A stretch of DNA of 64,000 nucleotides. It comes from Verrucomicrobiota bacterium. GTDB taxonomy: Bacteria; Verrucomicrobiota; Verrucomicrobiia; Chthoniobacterales; UBA10450. Shown in pieces: positions 8,956 to 18,763 of this stretch. Under the pieces are notes generated by a model. The model did not search any database. It was not told the DNA's origin and was given only the letters and a program-made list of their open reading frames with translations. The translations under genes were made by a program, and so were the position numbers. Each line of letters begins with the position of its first letter. The stretch's first letter is position 1. Location: NCBI GenBank assembly GCA_003218375.1, contig QHNH01000017.1, forward strand, positions 36,184 through 100,183, in the 5' to 3' direction.

Positions 8956-8989
8956 GAAGTAGAAAGTAGGAAGTAGAAAGTAGGAAACA
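8956..8989. repeat. Single-arm heptamer array (GAAAGTA type)
   Basis: Period-7 array: a partial unit GAAGTA, then GAAAGTA, GGAAGTA, GAAAGTA and GGAAACA. It fills most of the 53-bp gap between two divergent starts. I find no facing inverted arm within a few hundred bases, so this is a lone arm of the same class as the paired arrays elsewhere in the window. Confidence 0.8.
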
Positions 8990-9003
8990 AGACGATAGGG
9001 TGA

Positions 9004-11151
9004 ATGATGAGCAACCGGCTCACGCAGGAAAAATCTCCGTACCTTCTCCAGCACGCGGATAACCCGGTCGATTGGTTCGCCTGGGGCGAAGAGGCGTTCG
9101 CGAAAGCGCGCAGCGAGAACAAACCGATCTTTCTCTCGATCGGGTATTCGACCTGCCATTGGTGCCACGTCATGGCGCACGAATCGTTCGAGAGCGCTGA
9201 AGTCGCGGCGGTGATGAACCGCGAGTTCGTGAACATCAAGGTCGATCGGGAGGAGCGCCCGGACGTGGATCGCGTTTACATGACTTTCGTCCAGGCGACC
9301 ACGGGCGGCGGCGGCTGGCCGATGAGCGTCTGGCTCACGCCGGAGCTGAAGCCGTTTGTCGGCGGCACCTATTTTCCGCCGGAAGATCGCTGGGGCCAGC
9401 CGGGATTTACCAAGGTCCTCGGACGAATCGCGACCGCGTGGAAACAGAACCGCGAAAAAATTTCCGAGCAGGGAACCCAAATCATCGCCGCGTTGGAACA
9501 AAACGCTGGAGCCGCGATCGCCGATCCCGGCCAACGGCTCGGCGCCAAAACGCTCGACACTGCTTACCAGCAAATCGCCCGCAGCTACGACGCGCACGAA
9601 GGCGGGTTTGGGGTCGCGCCAAAATTTCCGCGGCCGGTGACGCTGAATTTTCTCGCGCGAATTCACGCGCGCAAACCGAAGTCCGATGGCGGCAAGCATG
9701 CCCTGGAGATGGATCTTTTCACTCTTCGAAAAATGGCCGCCGGTGGAATGCACGATCATCTCGGCGGCGGGTTCCATCGCTATTCGGTCGACGCTTACTG
9801 GCACGTCCCGCATTTCGAAAAAATGCTTTACGACCAGGCCCAGCTCGCTGTCGCCTATCTCGAGGCGTTTCAGATCACCCGGGACCCGCTCTTCGAAGCG
9901 GTCGGTCGCGATACGCTCGATTACGTTCGCCGCGACATGACCGCGAAAGCTGGCGGTTTTTTCTCCGCCGAAGATGCCGACAGTGTTGTACCCGACAATC
10001 CCGCGAAAAAAGCCGAAGGCGCGTTTTACGCATGGGACAAAAAGGAGATCGACGCTGCGCTCGGTCCGCCCGCCGACGTTTTCAATTTTCACTATGCCGT
10101 CAAAGCCGAGGGAAACGTCCCGGCCGGCGGCGATCCGCACGGCGAATTTACCGGCAAGAACATCCTGATCGAGTTGGGGAACGTCACGGCGACGGCGAAA
10201 CATTTCGCGAAGGACGAAACCGAAGTCCGCGACATTCTGGCGAAGGCGCGTCAGATATTATTCGAGATCCGCGCGAAACGACCGCGCCCGCATCTGGACG
10301 ACAAAATCATCACGGCCTGGAACGGTCTCATGATTTCGGCGTTTGCCCGCGCTGCCCAGGTTCTCGACGATCCAGTTTATCTCGAAGCGGCGACCCGTGC
10401 CGCGATTTTTCTGAGTAAGGAGTTGTATGACGCGTCGCGGAAAGTTCTGTTCCGAAATTATCGGGAAGGCCGAAGCGCCGTGGAGGGTTTCGCGGACGAC
10501 CACGCGTTTTACATCCAGGGCTTGCTTGATCTTTACGAAGCGTCGTTCGATCTCGGCTGGCTGCGTTTTGCAATCGAGCTTCAGGAAATCCAGGATCGAT
10601 TGTTTTTTGATAACGAACGCGGAGGATACTTCAGCGGCGCCGGGAACGATCCGAGCATTCTGCTCCGGCTAAAGGACGACAACGACAGCGCGGAGCCGGC
10701 GGCCAGCTCGGTCAGTGCGCTGAATCTTCTTCGTCTGGCCCAAATCCGGAATGACGGCCAGTTCTACGAACGCGCGGAGAAAACGATTGATGCTTTTGCT
10801 CCGCAAATCGGACATTTTGCGAGCGCGATGCCGCAAATGCTGGTGGCGCTGGATCTCACGCTCAGTGAGCCGCGGCAGATCGTGATTGCCGGCGATCGTG
10901 ATTCCGCGGAGACGCGCGCTCTCGTCGCTGAAGCGCATCGTCATTTCGTTCCGAATAAAGTACTGTTGCTGGCAGATGGCGGGGGCGGGCAGCGCTATCT
11001 CGAGGAGAAGCTCGAAGCGTTGCGCGGGATGAAGCCGGTGGGCGGAAAGTCGGCGGCTTACGTCTGCGAGAACTTCACCTGCAAAGCGCCGGTGACGGAC
11101 CCGAAGGCGCTGGGCGCATTACTTGGAGCCGGCACGCCCTCGTGCTGGTAG
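9004..11151 (+). CDS. DUF255 thioredoxin-like protein (YyaL/spermatogenesis-associated 20 family)
   Basis: A 715-residue protein with the full family architecture: an N-terminal thioredoxin-like domain (residues 1-165) with [19 protein letters not shown] and the CxxC motif in [15 protein letters not shown], then an (alpha/alpha)6 toroid related to N-acylglucosamine 2-epimerases/glycosidases ([64 protein letters not shown]). Family members are widespread and conserved, but the reaction is not established. There is no signal peptide, so it should be cytoplasmic. Two ATG codons are in tandem at 9004 and 9007. Confidence 0.92.
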   Translation: MMSNRLTQEKSPYLLQHADNPVDWFAWGEEAFAKARSENKPIFLSIGYSTCHWCHVMAHESFESAEVAAVMNREFVNIKVDREERPDVDRVYMTFVQATTGGGGWPMSVWLTPELKPFVGGTYFPPEDRWGQPGFTKVLGRIATAWKQNREKISEQGTQIIAALEQNAGAAIADPGQRLGAKTLDTAYQQIARSYDAHEGGFGVAPKFPRPVTLNFLARIHARKPKSDGGKHALEMDLFTLRKMAAGGMHDHLGGGFHRYSVDAYWHVPHFEKMLYDQAQLAVAYLEAFQITRDPLFEAVGRDTLDYVRRDMTAKAGGFFSAEDADSVVPDNPAKKAEGAFYAWDKKEIDAALGPPADVFNFHYAVKAEGNVPAGGDPHGEFTGKNILIELGNVTATAKHFAKDETEVRDILAKARQILFEIRAKRPRPHLDDKIITAWNGLMISAFARAAQVLDDPVYLEAATRAAIFLSKELYDASRKVLFRNYREGRSAVEGFADDHAFYIQGLLDLYEASFDLGWLRFAIELQEIQDRLFFDNERGGYFSGAGNDPSILLRLKDDNDSAEPAASSVSALNLLRLAQIRNDGQFYERAEKTIDAFAPQIGHFASAMPQMLVALDLTLSEPRQIVIAGDRDSAETRALVAEAHRHFVPNKVLLLADGGGGQRYLEEKLEALRGMKPVGGKSAAYVCENFTCKAPVTDPKALGALLGAGTPSCW

Positions 11152-11206
11152 GGGAGGAGCGTCGATTTCTCTCAACGGCCTGAGGGCAGGCCGTCTCCAA
11201 ATCCGA

Positions 11207-11494
11207 TCAGACGCCCTCGACCAGGACCATGTTGGTCTTCGCGGTCCGGTGCCGCATTTTGCGGGGCTCGCGGTATTCCTCGCAAGTCAGCCATTCCTTC
11301 GCCTGATCCCTCGAGGGAAACTCGAGAATGACGATCCGTTTCGGCTGCCAATCGCCTTCGAGCACCTCGGTCTTGCCGCCGCGGACGATGTATCTGCCGC
11401 CGTGCGCGTGCACGGTCGCGGCGGCGTGCTTTTTGTATTCCTCGTAGCCGACCGGGTCCTGGACGTCGATCTCCACGATCACATACGCGCTCAT
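11207..11494 (-). CDS. DUF1330 family protein
   Basis: A 95-residue dimeric alpha-beta barrel type protein. The pattern AYVIVEIDVQDPVGYEEY, GGRYIVRGGKTEVLEGDW, RIVILEFPSRDQAKEWL is characteristic of DUF1330. No enzymatic role is established for most members. Its ATG overlaps the TGA of the upstream PHP gene by 4 bp, so the two form a coupled operon. The gene ends against a small palindrome (11175-11197, GGCCTGAGGGCAGGCC core) between it and the convergent DUF255 gene. Confidence 0.85.
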   Translation of the reverse strand: MSAYVIVEIDVQDPVGYEEYKKHAAATVHAHGGRYIVRGGKTEVLEGDWQPKRIVILEFPSRDQAKEWLTCEEYREPRKMRHRTAKTNMVLVEGV

Positions 11495-12222
11495 GTCTCC
11501 TGCGAACCTCCGTTCAAAGTCGGTTTGGCCTGCGGCAGTTTTTTCCGGCGCCGCAGCCGCATCCAGTTGTTCCAGGTTTTCCGGACACTATCGCGCGGGG
11601 TGAGGTAATTCTGGTTGAGCTCGTTGCTTTTCACGAGCTGGGCGATGATGCCGCGCACCGAGAGATCGTCGGTATTCAAAATGGTGTGCGCGGTGCCGAT
11701 GGCCTCGGCGTGGTGGGCGTCGCTTGCCGCAGTCATGGGGAGGCCGCGCATCTGGGCGTATTTGAAGGCGTAACGGTTGTAGCGGCGCAGGGTGGTGGCG
11801 GCGTTGAAAACTTCGAGCGCGTCGATCGGCAGCGTTTCCAGGACCGGAAAACGGATTCCGGCGCGGAAGAGATCGTAGGGATGCGGGGGAATAGCGAGCC
11901 CGCCGCGTTCGTGAATGAGTTCGCAAACCTCCCGGGCCGGTTTGCCTTTCAAATAGGGGAGCGTGGCCCCGATGCAGAGCAGGTGGCCGTCGGCGGTGGT
12001 GACTTCGACGCCGGGGATGATAAGGAAATCGTCGACCGGCTGGCCATCCTCGCGCATCAATCCTTTTTCCAGGAGATAAGTGATCGCGTCACAGGTGTTG
12101 TGATCGGTAATGGCGAATCCATGCAGGCCTTTCTCGCGCGCGGCTGCGATGTTCTCTTCCGGGCTGGACACGCCATCGCCCGAGAAAAAAGTATGGGTGT
12201 GCAGGTCGATGTTGAAGGCCAT
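11491..12222 (-). CDS. PHP-domain phosphoesterase
   Basis: A 243-residue protein with all four PHP metal-binding motifs: IDLHTHTFFSGDG (residues 5-17), ITDHNTCDA, IIPGVEVTT with PPHPYD, and AASDAHHAEAIGTAH. PHP enzymes are trinuclear-metal phosphoesterases; stand-alone proteins of this size include nucleoside 3',5'-bisphosphate phosphatases and histidinol phosphatases. The C-terminal ~30 residues are basic (RLRRRKKLPQAKP), which could favour nucleic-acid substrates; that is inference. It is coupled to the DUF1330 gene downstream. Confidence 0.88.
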   Translation of the reverse strand: MAFNIDLHTHTFFSGDGVSSPEENIAAAREKGLHGFAITDHNTCDAITYLLEKGLMREDGQPVDDFLIIPGVEVTTADGHLLCIGATLPYLKGKPAREVCELIHERGGLAIPPHPYDLFRAGIRFPVLETLPIDALEVFNAATTLRRYNRYAFKYAQMRGLPMTAASDAHHAEAIGTAHTILNTDDLSVRGIIAQLVKSNELNQNYLTPRDSVRKTWNNWMRLRRRKKLPQAKPTLNGGSQET

Positions 12223-12251
12223 CGCCGGGAGGCTAGTTTGGGCAGCGCGAA

Positions 12252-12815
12252 ATGCAAAGCGTCGGTTTCAAGGAATGGGCTCTGGTCTGCGAGGCGCTGG
12301 GCCGGGGCGAACAGACGTGTTTGCTGCGTAAAGGCGGCATCGCCGAGGGGCGGGAAGGGTTCGGTTTCCGCCATTCGGAGTTCTTTCTTTTCCCGACGTT
12401 CTTTCACGAGCAAATCGCGAAGGTGCGAACGCCGGGCGCGCGAATTCCCGCCGCGTTTGAGGGTGAGATCGAGATCCGGTTATTCGCGAAGCTCGAAGCG
12501 CAACGCGAAATCACCTCGTGGCCGATGGCCGCGGCTCTGGAGCCATTTCATATTCTGGCGGAGCCGGTGGTTCGGGAGCGCTTCGAATACAAGGGAGCCG
12601 GTCTGCACGTGGCGCTCGTCCGCGTGTTTCGGCTGGAGCCGACCTGGAGGTTGACGGACAAGCCGGCCTACGGCGGCTGCCGATCGTGGGTGGAACTGCC
12701 GGAGTGTCCGGCGCGCACCGTACTCCAGCCGGTGTTGACGGATGACGAGCACGAGGCGAGGGCGAAACAGATTCGTGCTGCCTGCCATTGCAGTCGCGCG
12801 ATGGCGAGGAGCTGA
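12252..12815 (+). CDS. DUF1802 family protein
   Basis: A 187-residue protein that matches DUF1802 throughout: FKEWALVCEALGRGEQTCLLRKGGI, FLFPTFFHEQ, ITSWPMAAALEPFHILAEP, SWVELPECPARTVLQPVL. The family is of unknown function and is common in Verrucomicrobia, Planctomycetes and cyanobacteria. The gene is divergent from the PHP gene (29 bp apart). The last ~15 residues (KQIRAACHCSRAMARS) look less conserved. Confidence 0.82.
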   Translation: MQSVGFKEWALVCEALGRGEQTCLLRKGGIAEGREGFGFRHSEFFLFPTFFHEQIAKVRTPGARIPAAFEGEIEIRLFAKLEAQREITSWPMAAALEPFHILAEPVVRERFEYKGAGLHVALVRVFRLEPTWRLTDKPAYGGCRSWVELPECPARTVLQPVLTDDEHEARAKQIRAACHCSRAMARS

Positions 12816-12919
12816 TTGTCCTTGCCAACAGCGCCGGGCAGGCGTTAGACGTGGTTTCCCGACAACGGGCCCGGTTAAAGGCCCATGCCCAAAACCCAAA
12901 ACCCCTGGAGAAACAACCC

Positions 12920-13285
12920 GTGAAACTCATCACCCGTTCCACCATCGCATTCCTATTCCTCGCCGCCCTGACCGTGCCCGCTCTGGCACAGAACCTCGCC
13001 GTCCGCATCGGACCGCCACCTGCGCCGAATTGCTTCCCGATTACGATCAAGAATCTGCGGACCACACCGCTCTTGTGTAAGTCGGCGATCATGCTGGTCT
13101 TCGACCAGAGTAATTGCCATGCGGTTTGCAAGTTCGGCATGAACCTCAACCAGAACCTTGGGCCGTGCCAATCGTTCACCTTCAAAATGTGCTGCCAAAA
13201 TCCACCGCTGCCTTCGAAGTACATTGTCTACGTGCGTGTGACCCACGCAGTCGGCACTAACGAGGAGTGGTTCTTCCGACCCTGA
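12920..13285 (+). CDS. Small secreted cysteine-rich protein of unknown function
   Basis: A 121-residue protein. GTG 12920 is chosen because GGAG sits 9 bp upstream and a clean signal peptide follows at once (LITRSTIAFLFLAALTVPALAQ). The mature part (~100 residues) has seven cysteines (NCFPITIK, LLCKSA, NCHAVCKFG, GPCQSF, MCCQNP), so disulfide bonding outside the cytoplasm is likely. I do not recognise the family. It lies between DUF1802 and the convergent ABC exporter. Confidence 0.65.
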   Translation: MKLITRSTIAFLFLAALTVPALAQNLAVRIGPPPAPNCFPITIKNLRTTPLLCKSAIMLVFDQSNCHAVCKFGMNLNQNLGPCQSFTFKMCCQNPPLPSKYIVYVRVTHAVGTNEEWFFRP

Positions 13286-13336
13286 AGGGAATCGTCGTTC
13301 TCAATGTGACCGGGATCACTGATCCCGGCGACGGCA

Positions 13337-15217
13337 TCATCCAACCGCTTCCACAAGGAAGGGTGTCTCGGCCGACGGCAAGGTTTCGCCGCTGCGATTA
13401 AATTGCATGTCGTAGAGCCGGCGATAATAAACGGATTTTTCCAACAGCTCGCGATGCGTGCCGATGTCCTTGATGTGCCCTTCATCCATCACCACGATCT
13501 GGTCCGCGGAAAGAATGGTGGAAAGCCGATGGGCGATCGCGATCACCGTGCGCCCCGCGGAAAGGGCCTCGAGCGCCATCTGGATTTGGTTTTCCGATTC
13601 CGAATCGAGCGCCGAGGTCGCTTCGTCGAGGAGCAGGATGGGCGCGTTCTTCAGGAGGGCGCGTGCGATCGCGAGGCGCTGCTGTTGCCCGCCGGAGAGC
13701 ATGCAGCCTTTGTCGCCGATGGTGGTTTCGTAGCCCTGCGGTTGCGCCATGATGAAGTCGTGCGCGAAGGCGGCCTGGGCGGCGGCGTAAACTTCCTCCG
13801 GAGTCGCGTCGAGCCGGCCGAACTGGATGTTTTTGAAGATGGTATCGTGAAACAAAAACGTTTCCTGGGTAACGAGGCCGATGTTCTGCCGCAGTGATTT
13901 TTGCGTGAGCGTCCGCAGATCGTGCCCGTCGATCCGGACAATCCCGCTGGTCGGATCGTAAAGGCGCAGGATTAACGATAGGATGGTGCTCTTGCCTGCG
14001 CCGCTGGCTCCCACAAGCGCATAGCTTCTCCCGGGCTCGATCCGCAGTTGCAGGTTCGTCACCGCGTTCGTGACCGTGTTCGCGTAGCGGAACGTCACGT
14101 CGTCGAACTCGATCAGCCCGGTGGATCGCGGCAGCGCCTTGGCGTCCGGCGCATCCTTCACACTCGGTTCGGAATCCAGGATCGCGAAAATTTCCGTGGT
14201 CGCCTGGATCGATTGCTGCATCACGACATGGATTCGACTCAGGGTTTTGATCGGCTCGTAGAGAAGGATGATGCCGCCGTTGAGCGCGATGAAACGCGCG
14301 GCGCTCAGGTTCGACATGTAAATGTAAACCAGCGCCAGGGCCACACCGGCGGCCGCGATCAATTCGACCAGCGGTCCCGTCGCCTCCATGGAAGTGATCA
14401 CCCGCATCATGTTGTCGAACTGCAGTTTGTTGCTGTGCCGGAACGAATCTTCCTGGTGCTTCTCGCGCGCGAAAGATTTGATCACCCGGATGCCGGCAAA
14501 AGTTTCCTGCATCGTGGCCACCATCTGACCGATGTCTTCGTTTTGGTGATAGACCGCTTTCCGGGCGCGCTTGCCGTAATACATGATCGGAAACAGACAG
14601 GCCGGGAACAGCACCATCGTCACGACGGTGAATTTCCAATCCATGTAAAGGAGCACGCTGACTCCCATGAGGATGGTGATCGGTTGCTTGAACAGGTCGC
14701 TGCTCACGGTGGTGAGCGCCATCTGCATGCCGCGGGTGTCGTTGGTGATGCGCGACATGAGAAAGCCCGAGCGCATCTTGTTAAAGAAGTCCATCGAATG
14801 GCGGACCATCTTGCTGAACAGCTGGTCGCGGACATCGGTGGCGACGCGATTGCTCACCCACTGCATATAGTAAGCGCCGCCGTAGGCGCAGAGGCTTCGT
14901 GCCGCCATGATGACCGGAATCCAAAGGCAAGTCAGGATAATGGCGTTGAGTTTCGGCCCGGCATTCATGAGCGCCGGATTTTGAGCGAATTGCTGCGGAG
15001 TCGCGCCGCCGCCGTGAAAGACCGCGCCCATGACGTTGGCCAGGACCAGCGGCATGCAGCCGGTGATTGCGCCGAACCCGAACCCGAAGATCAACCCCAG
15101 GATGAAGCGCCACTTATACGGCTTGACGTAGGAGAAGAGCCGCTTGTACGGACCCATGCTCCTGCGAAGGGTTTGCAGGAAAGAAACTTTCTGAGGTGCG
15201 GCTTGCGGTTCGCTCAT
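13337..15217 (-). CDS. ABC exporter, MsbA-like (fused membrane and ATPase domains)
   Basis: A 626-residue half-transporter: six membrane helices (residues ~35-360, with ANVMGAVF, KMVRHSMDFFNKMRSG, TNDTRGMQ) and a C-terminal nucleotide-binding domain with Walker A GASGAGKST, Q-loop GLVTQETFLF, signature LSGGQQQRLAIARALL, Walker B ILLLDEATSALD and H-loop AIAHRLST. By homology with MsbA it flips lipid-linked saccharides or lipid A across the inner membrane. ATG 15217 overlaps the stop of the upstream GT9 gene by 4 bp, so export and glycan assembly are coupled. A long upstream in-frame extension was rejected because it is the antisense shadow of that gene. Confidence 0.92.
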   Translation of the reverse strand: MSEPQAAPQKVSFLQTLRRSMGPYKRLFSYVKPYKWRFILGLIFGFGFGAITGCMPLVLANVMGAVFHGGGATPQQFAQNPALMNAGPKLNAIILTCLWIPVIMAARSLCAYGGAYYMQWVSNRVATDVRDQLFSKMVRHSMDFFNKMRSGFLMSRITNDTRGMQMALTTVSSDLFKQPITILMGVSVLLYMDWKFTVVTMVLFPACLFPIMYYGKRARKAVYHQNEDIGQMVATMQETFAGIRVIKSFAREKHQEDSFRHSNKLQFDNMMRVITSMEATGPLVELIAAAGVALALVYIYMSNLSAARFIALNGGIILLYEPIKTLSRIHVVMQQSIQATTEIFAILDSEPSVKDAPDAKALPRSTGLIEFDDVTFRYANTVTNAVTNLQLRIEPGRSYALVGASGAGKSTILSLILRLYDPTSGIVRIDGHDLRTLTQKSLRQNIGLVTQETFLFHDTIFKNIQFGRLDATPEEVYAAAQAAFAHDFIMAQPQGYETTIGDKGCMLSGGQQQRLAIARALLKNAPILLLDEATSALDSESENQIQMALEALSAGRTVIAIAHRLSTILSADQIVVMDEGHIKDIGTHRELLEKSVYYRRLYDMQFNRSGETLPSAETPFLVEAVG

Positions 15218-16233
15218 AGGGCACGCGCCGCCGGAACCGACAGCAGCGCTTCCATAGCATCGATCACCGCTTTCGTCGAGATTTGGTTCATCGCCACGGC
15301 CCGTTGTTTGGGTTTGAATTCTGTCACCGGTCCCTCGTTTCCGCCCAGCAAAACAATCGCGGATTCTGAGCGCGGATGCCAGTGGAACGGGTTGGTCGGC
15401 CCGAACAGGACCACCTGCGGAGTGTCCCAGGCGGCGGCGAAATGCATCGGGGCGGAATCGACGGTGACGAGGAGGCGCGCCCTGCGAACCAGGGCCGCCA
15501 GGGTAAGCAGATTGGTTTTTCCAGAGAGATCGATCGGCGCTGATTTTGTCGCGGCCTTGATCGCGGCGATTTGCGCCTGCTCGACGGGCGAGCGGCCGCC
15601 CGTGAGCACGCAGGTCATTCCCGTTTGCTTCGCGCAATGGAGGATGACCTCGGCCCAGCGGCTTGCCTCCCAGAATTTCTCGGCCCGGGCCGAGCCTGCA
15701 TGAAAGCAGACAAAGTCCTCACCGACATTCGCAGCGCGCAACAGCTCGTTCGCTTTCGCCGTTGTCTCGTCCGGCAAATGGAGCCGGATAGCGCGCGAGG
15801 CGTTCTCGATCCCGAGCGGTTTCAACAAGGCAAGGTGGTAATCAACGGTGTGCAAGTTACCCACCGGCGCCTGCACGAACTCGTTGTAGCTGCGCGCGCG
15901 CAATTTCGTCCGCAGATTCGGATGGTCCGCGGTGATTCGCTTCCGAGCCCCGGAAAGAAAGGTGAGGAACGCCGACCGATCGTTGCGGGTGAAGTCGAGG
16001 CAGTAATCGAATTTCCCGAGCGATAACGCGATCCAATCGAGAGCGTCGTCGGTTTTTCCCCGGACTTCGAAAATCTTGTCGATGCCGGTAATGGCCGGCA
16101 GCAGCTCCTTCACGGTGGCGGAAACGACGAGAGAAATGGAAGCTTCCGGGAATTTTTCGCGGAGCGCGGCGATCGTTGGAGTGGTGAGGATTAGATCCCC
16201 GATCCGCTTGAGCTGGATGAGAAGAATATTCAC
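15214..16233 (-). CDS. Glycosyltransferase family 9 (heptosyltransferase-like)
   Basis: A 339-residue GT-B enzyme of the ADP-heptose:LPS heptosyltransferase type. It starts with NILLIQLKRIGDLILTTPT, has CFHAGSARAEKFWEASRWAEV at the inter-domain region and TVDSAPMHFAAAWDTPQVVLFGPTNPFHW (read in shorter pieces) at the donor site. It probably adds a heptose or similar sugar to the lipopolysaccharide inner core. GTG 16233 is chosen because the family begins there; the upstream in-frame extension translates a heptamer repeat. It is followed by, and coupled to, the MsbA-like exporter. Confidence 0.88.
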   Translation of the reverse strand: MNILLIQLKRIGDLILTTPTIAALREKFPEASISLVVSATVKELLPAITGIDKIFEVRGKTDDALDWIALSLGKFDYCLDFTRNDRSAFLTFLSGARKRITADHPNLRTKLRARSYNEFVQAPVGNLHTVDYHLALLKPLGIENASRAIRLHLPDETTAKANELLRAANVGEDFVCFHAGSARAEKFWEASRWAEVILHCAKQTGMTCVLTGGRSPVEQAQIAAIKAATKSAPIDLSGKTNLLTLAALVRRARLLVTVDSAPMHFAAAWDTPQVVLFGPTNPFHWHPRSESAIVLLGGNEGPVTEFKPKQRAVAMNQISTKAVIDAMEALLSVPAARAL

Positions 16234-16250
16234 CGAGGGAAAAAAGAAAA

Positions 16251-16350
16251 CGTCGAACGCCCAACGTCCAACGCCCAATCTCGAATGACGAAGCCTCCGG
16301 AAAATCCTTCTGGCATTTGACGTTGGGCGTTGGGCGTTGGGCGTTCGGCG
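16251..16350. repeat. Paired inverted heptamer arrays (CGCCCAA type)
   Basis: Left arm 16251-16278: CGTCGAA, CGCCCAA, CGTCCAA, CGCCCAA. Right arm 16323-16350 is the reverse complement: read on the minus strand it is CGCCGAA followed by three CGCCCAA. Both arms have four 7-bp units and both place the deviating CGnCGAA unit at the outer end. The spacer is 44 bp. The element lies just upstream of the GT9 start. Confidence 0.9.
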
Positions 16351-16390
16351 TTTCTGGATATCCACGCTCTCACGCCTGACTGCTCGCGCA

Positions 16391-17596
16391 TCATTTCATC
16401 TTCATCGCCTTCTCATAAGCGATGAGCAGTCTGGTCCGGAAATGGTCCCAGGTGAAATTGTCCACCACCCGCTGGCGCGCGGCTTCGCTCATTCGCTCGA
16501 CCGTTTCCGGATGCCGATACAGTTCCAGGATCGCCGCCGCCAACTCGCCCACGTTCCCCGGCTGAATAATGATTCCTTCCACGCCGTTGTTCACCACGTC
16601 GCCCGCTTCCCGGGTCGTGATTTGCGGCAGCCCGCAGGCGGCGGCTTCATACACCACCTTGGCGCTCCCTTCGCATTGTGACGGGAACACGTGCACCGTT
16701 CCCTGGCTCAAATAATTCTCCACGTCGCGCTTGAACCCGACGACCTTGATGTTGTCGCGCCAATATTTCTTCAGGTGCGGTTTGGCTTCGTCGTGCACGG
16801 AACCCACCAGCCAAAGCTCTGCGTCCTTCAGGTCCAACCGGTGCCACGCCTCCAGCAAATGATGGATTCCTTTCCGCTCGATGAGCGCGCCTGAAAAAAC
16901 CGCCCGGAAAATCGGCGGGCGCGGCCCCGGCTTGAATCGCTCCACGTCCACGCCTCGGGGCAGGTAATAAAGTTTATCCTCCGGAAAACCCTGGATCCGG
17001 AAAGTGTCCGCGGCCTTTTGGGAAAGGACAAAGAGCAGGTCGGCCAGATCGTACTCTTCGATGAAGCGTTCCCGGGTCTGGAGCAGATTCTCTTTCCAAT
17101 TCCGCGGCGTTTCTGACGGTGCGGCCGGCAGGCGCTCGCCGACTTTTCCCCGGTCGCGGTGCCAGGTGGGAATCTCGACGATCGACGGGATGCCCATCTT
17201 TTTCGCGACCCGCAACGATTGGAGGCAATCGCCCGACCAACTGTGGAAAAGATCGTAGCGTCCCGTGGCCAGATGACGCGACGCTACCCAGTCGAGGTAC
17301 TTCTTTTTCGCGCCGTAATAGTAGGGCCGATCGAGAAACGAAATCAGCCGGACCGGATGCCAGCGGAGCGAGTAGATGAGCCGCGCCGGGATTTCGCTCT
17401 GCCGGTTATCGTAGGCAATGGCGCGGCCGAGAAAACCGCCGCGATGCGACGCGCGCAGGGTCTCGAACGCGTCCGTGTCCAACCCGGAGCCGCCGATGCG
17501 CGCAAAAATCGAGTAGAGCAAATGCTTCGGCAGCACGCGGTGCTCCCGAGGGGCCGGATGCAAAACAGGAGGGGCGTTTAGAGTTTCACCCACCAT
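16391..17596 (-). CDS. Glycosyltransferase family 4
   Basis: A 401-residue GT-B glycosyltransferase. The C-terminal half is typical of GT4: YYLPRGVDVERFKPG, AVFSGALIERKGIHHLLEAW, AELWLVGSVHDE, NYLSQGTVHVFPSQCEGSAKVVYEAAACGLPQI with the donor-binding E-x7-E type motif, and IIIQPGNVGELAAAI. The N-terminal acceptor half is less conserved (YDLFHSWSGDCLQS). The sugar and acceptor cannot be read from sequence, but the neighbours (GT9, MsbA-like exporter, a second GT4) suggest lipopolysaccharide core or O-chain synthesis. It heads a three-gene minus-strand unit. Confidence 0.9.
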   Translation of the reverse strand: MVGETLNAPPVLHPAPREHRVLPKHLLYSIFARIGGSGLDTDAFETLRASHRGGFLGRAIAYDNRQSEIPARLIYSLRWHPVRLISFLDRPYYYGAKKKYLDWVASRHLATGRYDLFHSWSGDCLQSLRVAKKMGIPSIVEIPTWHRDRGKVGERLPAAPSETPRNWKENLLQTRERFIEEYDLADLLFVLSQKAADTFRIQGFPEDKLYYLPRGVDVERFKPGPRPPIFRAVFSGALIERKGIHHLLEAWHRLDLKDAELWLVGSVHDEAKPHLKKYWRDNIKVVGFKRDVENYLSQGTVHVFPSQCEGSAKVVYEAAACGLPQITTREAGDVVNNGVEGIIIQPGNVGELAAAILELYRHPETVERMSEAARQRVVDNFTWDHFRTRLLIAYEKAMKMK

Positions 17597-17653
17597 CGGC
17601 TAACAAGTATTGTGGCGTTCGCAGCCAAGTAAAGCGTCCATGTCGTCCCGCAA

Positions 17654-18763
17654 ATGCAACTTACCATAGGAATCGTTCGGCGCGGTTTTTCTTCCGGCGG
17701 GGGGGCGGAAGCATACCTGAAGCGGCTGGCGGCGGCGGTCGCCGAAACGGGACATCAGGTTTCGCTTTTCACCGCGGCGGAATGGCCGGCTGAGGAATGG
17801 AATTTCGGGCCGATCGTGCGCCTGCGGTCGACGAGTGCGGTCGGGTTCGCCGATGAGCTGGAAAAAGTATCGCGCGCGAACTGCGATGTTTTATTGAGCC
17901 TCGAGCGAGTCTGGCGCTGCGATGTTTATCGGGCCGGAGACGGCGTCCATCGCGCCTGGCTCGAAAGGCGCAGCCAAATCGCGGGACCGTTGCAGAAGCT
18001 CAGCCGGCTGTTCAATCGCAAGCATTCTGCCACGCTGTCCCTCGAAGAATCGCTCTTCGCGAAAGCCGGCGCCGGGCGGGTCATCGCGAACTCGCGCATG
18101 GTGAAGGAGGAAATTGTCCGCATCTATGGATATCCCGCGGACAAGATCGATGTCGTCTACAACGGTCTTCCGCTCGAAACCATGCAACGCGACGAACTGG
18201 ATCGGGCGAAAACGCGGGAAACGTTCGGACTCAGCCACGACGACGTCGTGGTTCTTTTTGCGGGCTCCGGTTGGGAACGCAAAGGGCTGCGCTTCGCCAT
18301 CGACGCGATGGAACGCCAGGACGCGCGAATGAAATTCCTGGTCGCCGGTCGGGGCGAGCCGCGAAAATTTTCCTCGGCGCGTGTCCAGTTCCTCGGCGTC
18401 GTTCGAGAAATGCCTTCGCTTTACCACGCGGCCGACATCTTTCTGCTCCCGACGGTTTACGATCCATTCTCAAACGCATGCCTCGAAGCGCTCGCCGCGG
18501 GCCGGCCCGTGATCACGACCCGCGCCAACGGTTTTTCCGAGATCATCGAAAACGGCCGGCACGGCACGATCGTCGACGATGCGCGCGACATCGAGGCGCT
18601 CGGCGCCGCACTCCAGCTCTGGTCCGACCCTGCTCGGCGCGCGCAGGCTCGGCTCGACAATCTCGCGCTGGCCGCGCGGTTCGATATTTCCGCTAATGTC
18701 GCCCAGACGTTACAGATCCTCACTCAGATCGCCGCGAGGGCCGCGCGTAATATAGACTTGTAG
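17654..18763 (+). CDS. Glycosyltransferase family 4, WaaG/RfaG-like
   Basis: A 369-residue GT4 enzyme. The N-terminal half has GIVRRGFSSGGGAEAYLKRL and LLSLERVWRCDVYRAGDG followed by HRAWLERR, a stretch that resembles LPS core glucosyltransferase WaaG closely. The C-terminal half has VVYNGLPLE, VVLFAGSGWERKGLRFAIDA, LVAGRGEPRKFSS, DIFLLPTVYDPFSNACLEAL and GFSEIIENGRHG. It likely adds the first outer-core hexose. It is divergent from the other GT4 gene (57 bp apart). Its stop codon (18761-18763) lies inside a composite palindrome. Confidence 0.9.
   Translation: MQLTIGIVRRGFSSGGGAEAYLKRLAAAVAETGHQVSLFTAAEWPAEEWNFGPIVRLRSTSAVGFADELEKVSRANCDVLLSLERVWRCDVYRAGDGVHRAWLERRSQIAGPLQKLSRLFNRKHSATLSLEESLFAKAGAGRVIANSRMVKEEIVRIYGYPADKIDVVYNGLPLETMQRDELDRAKTRETFGLSHDDVVVLFAGSGWERKGLRFAIDAMERQDARMKFLVAGRGEPRKFSSARVQFLGVVREMPSLYHAADIFLLPTVYDPFSNACLEALAAGRPVITTRANGFSEIIENGRHGTIVDDARDIEALGAALQLWSDPARRAQARLDNLALAARFDISANVAQTLQILTQIAARAARNIDL

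Noticed and set aside
15218-15637. N-terminal extension of the ABC exporter
   Set aside because: The extra 140 residues are antisense-type Arg/Gly-rich shadow of the GT9 gene; ATG 15217 fits family length and the 4-bp overlap.
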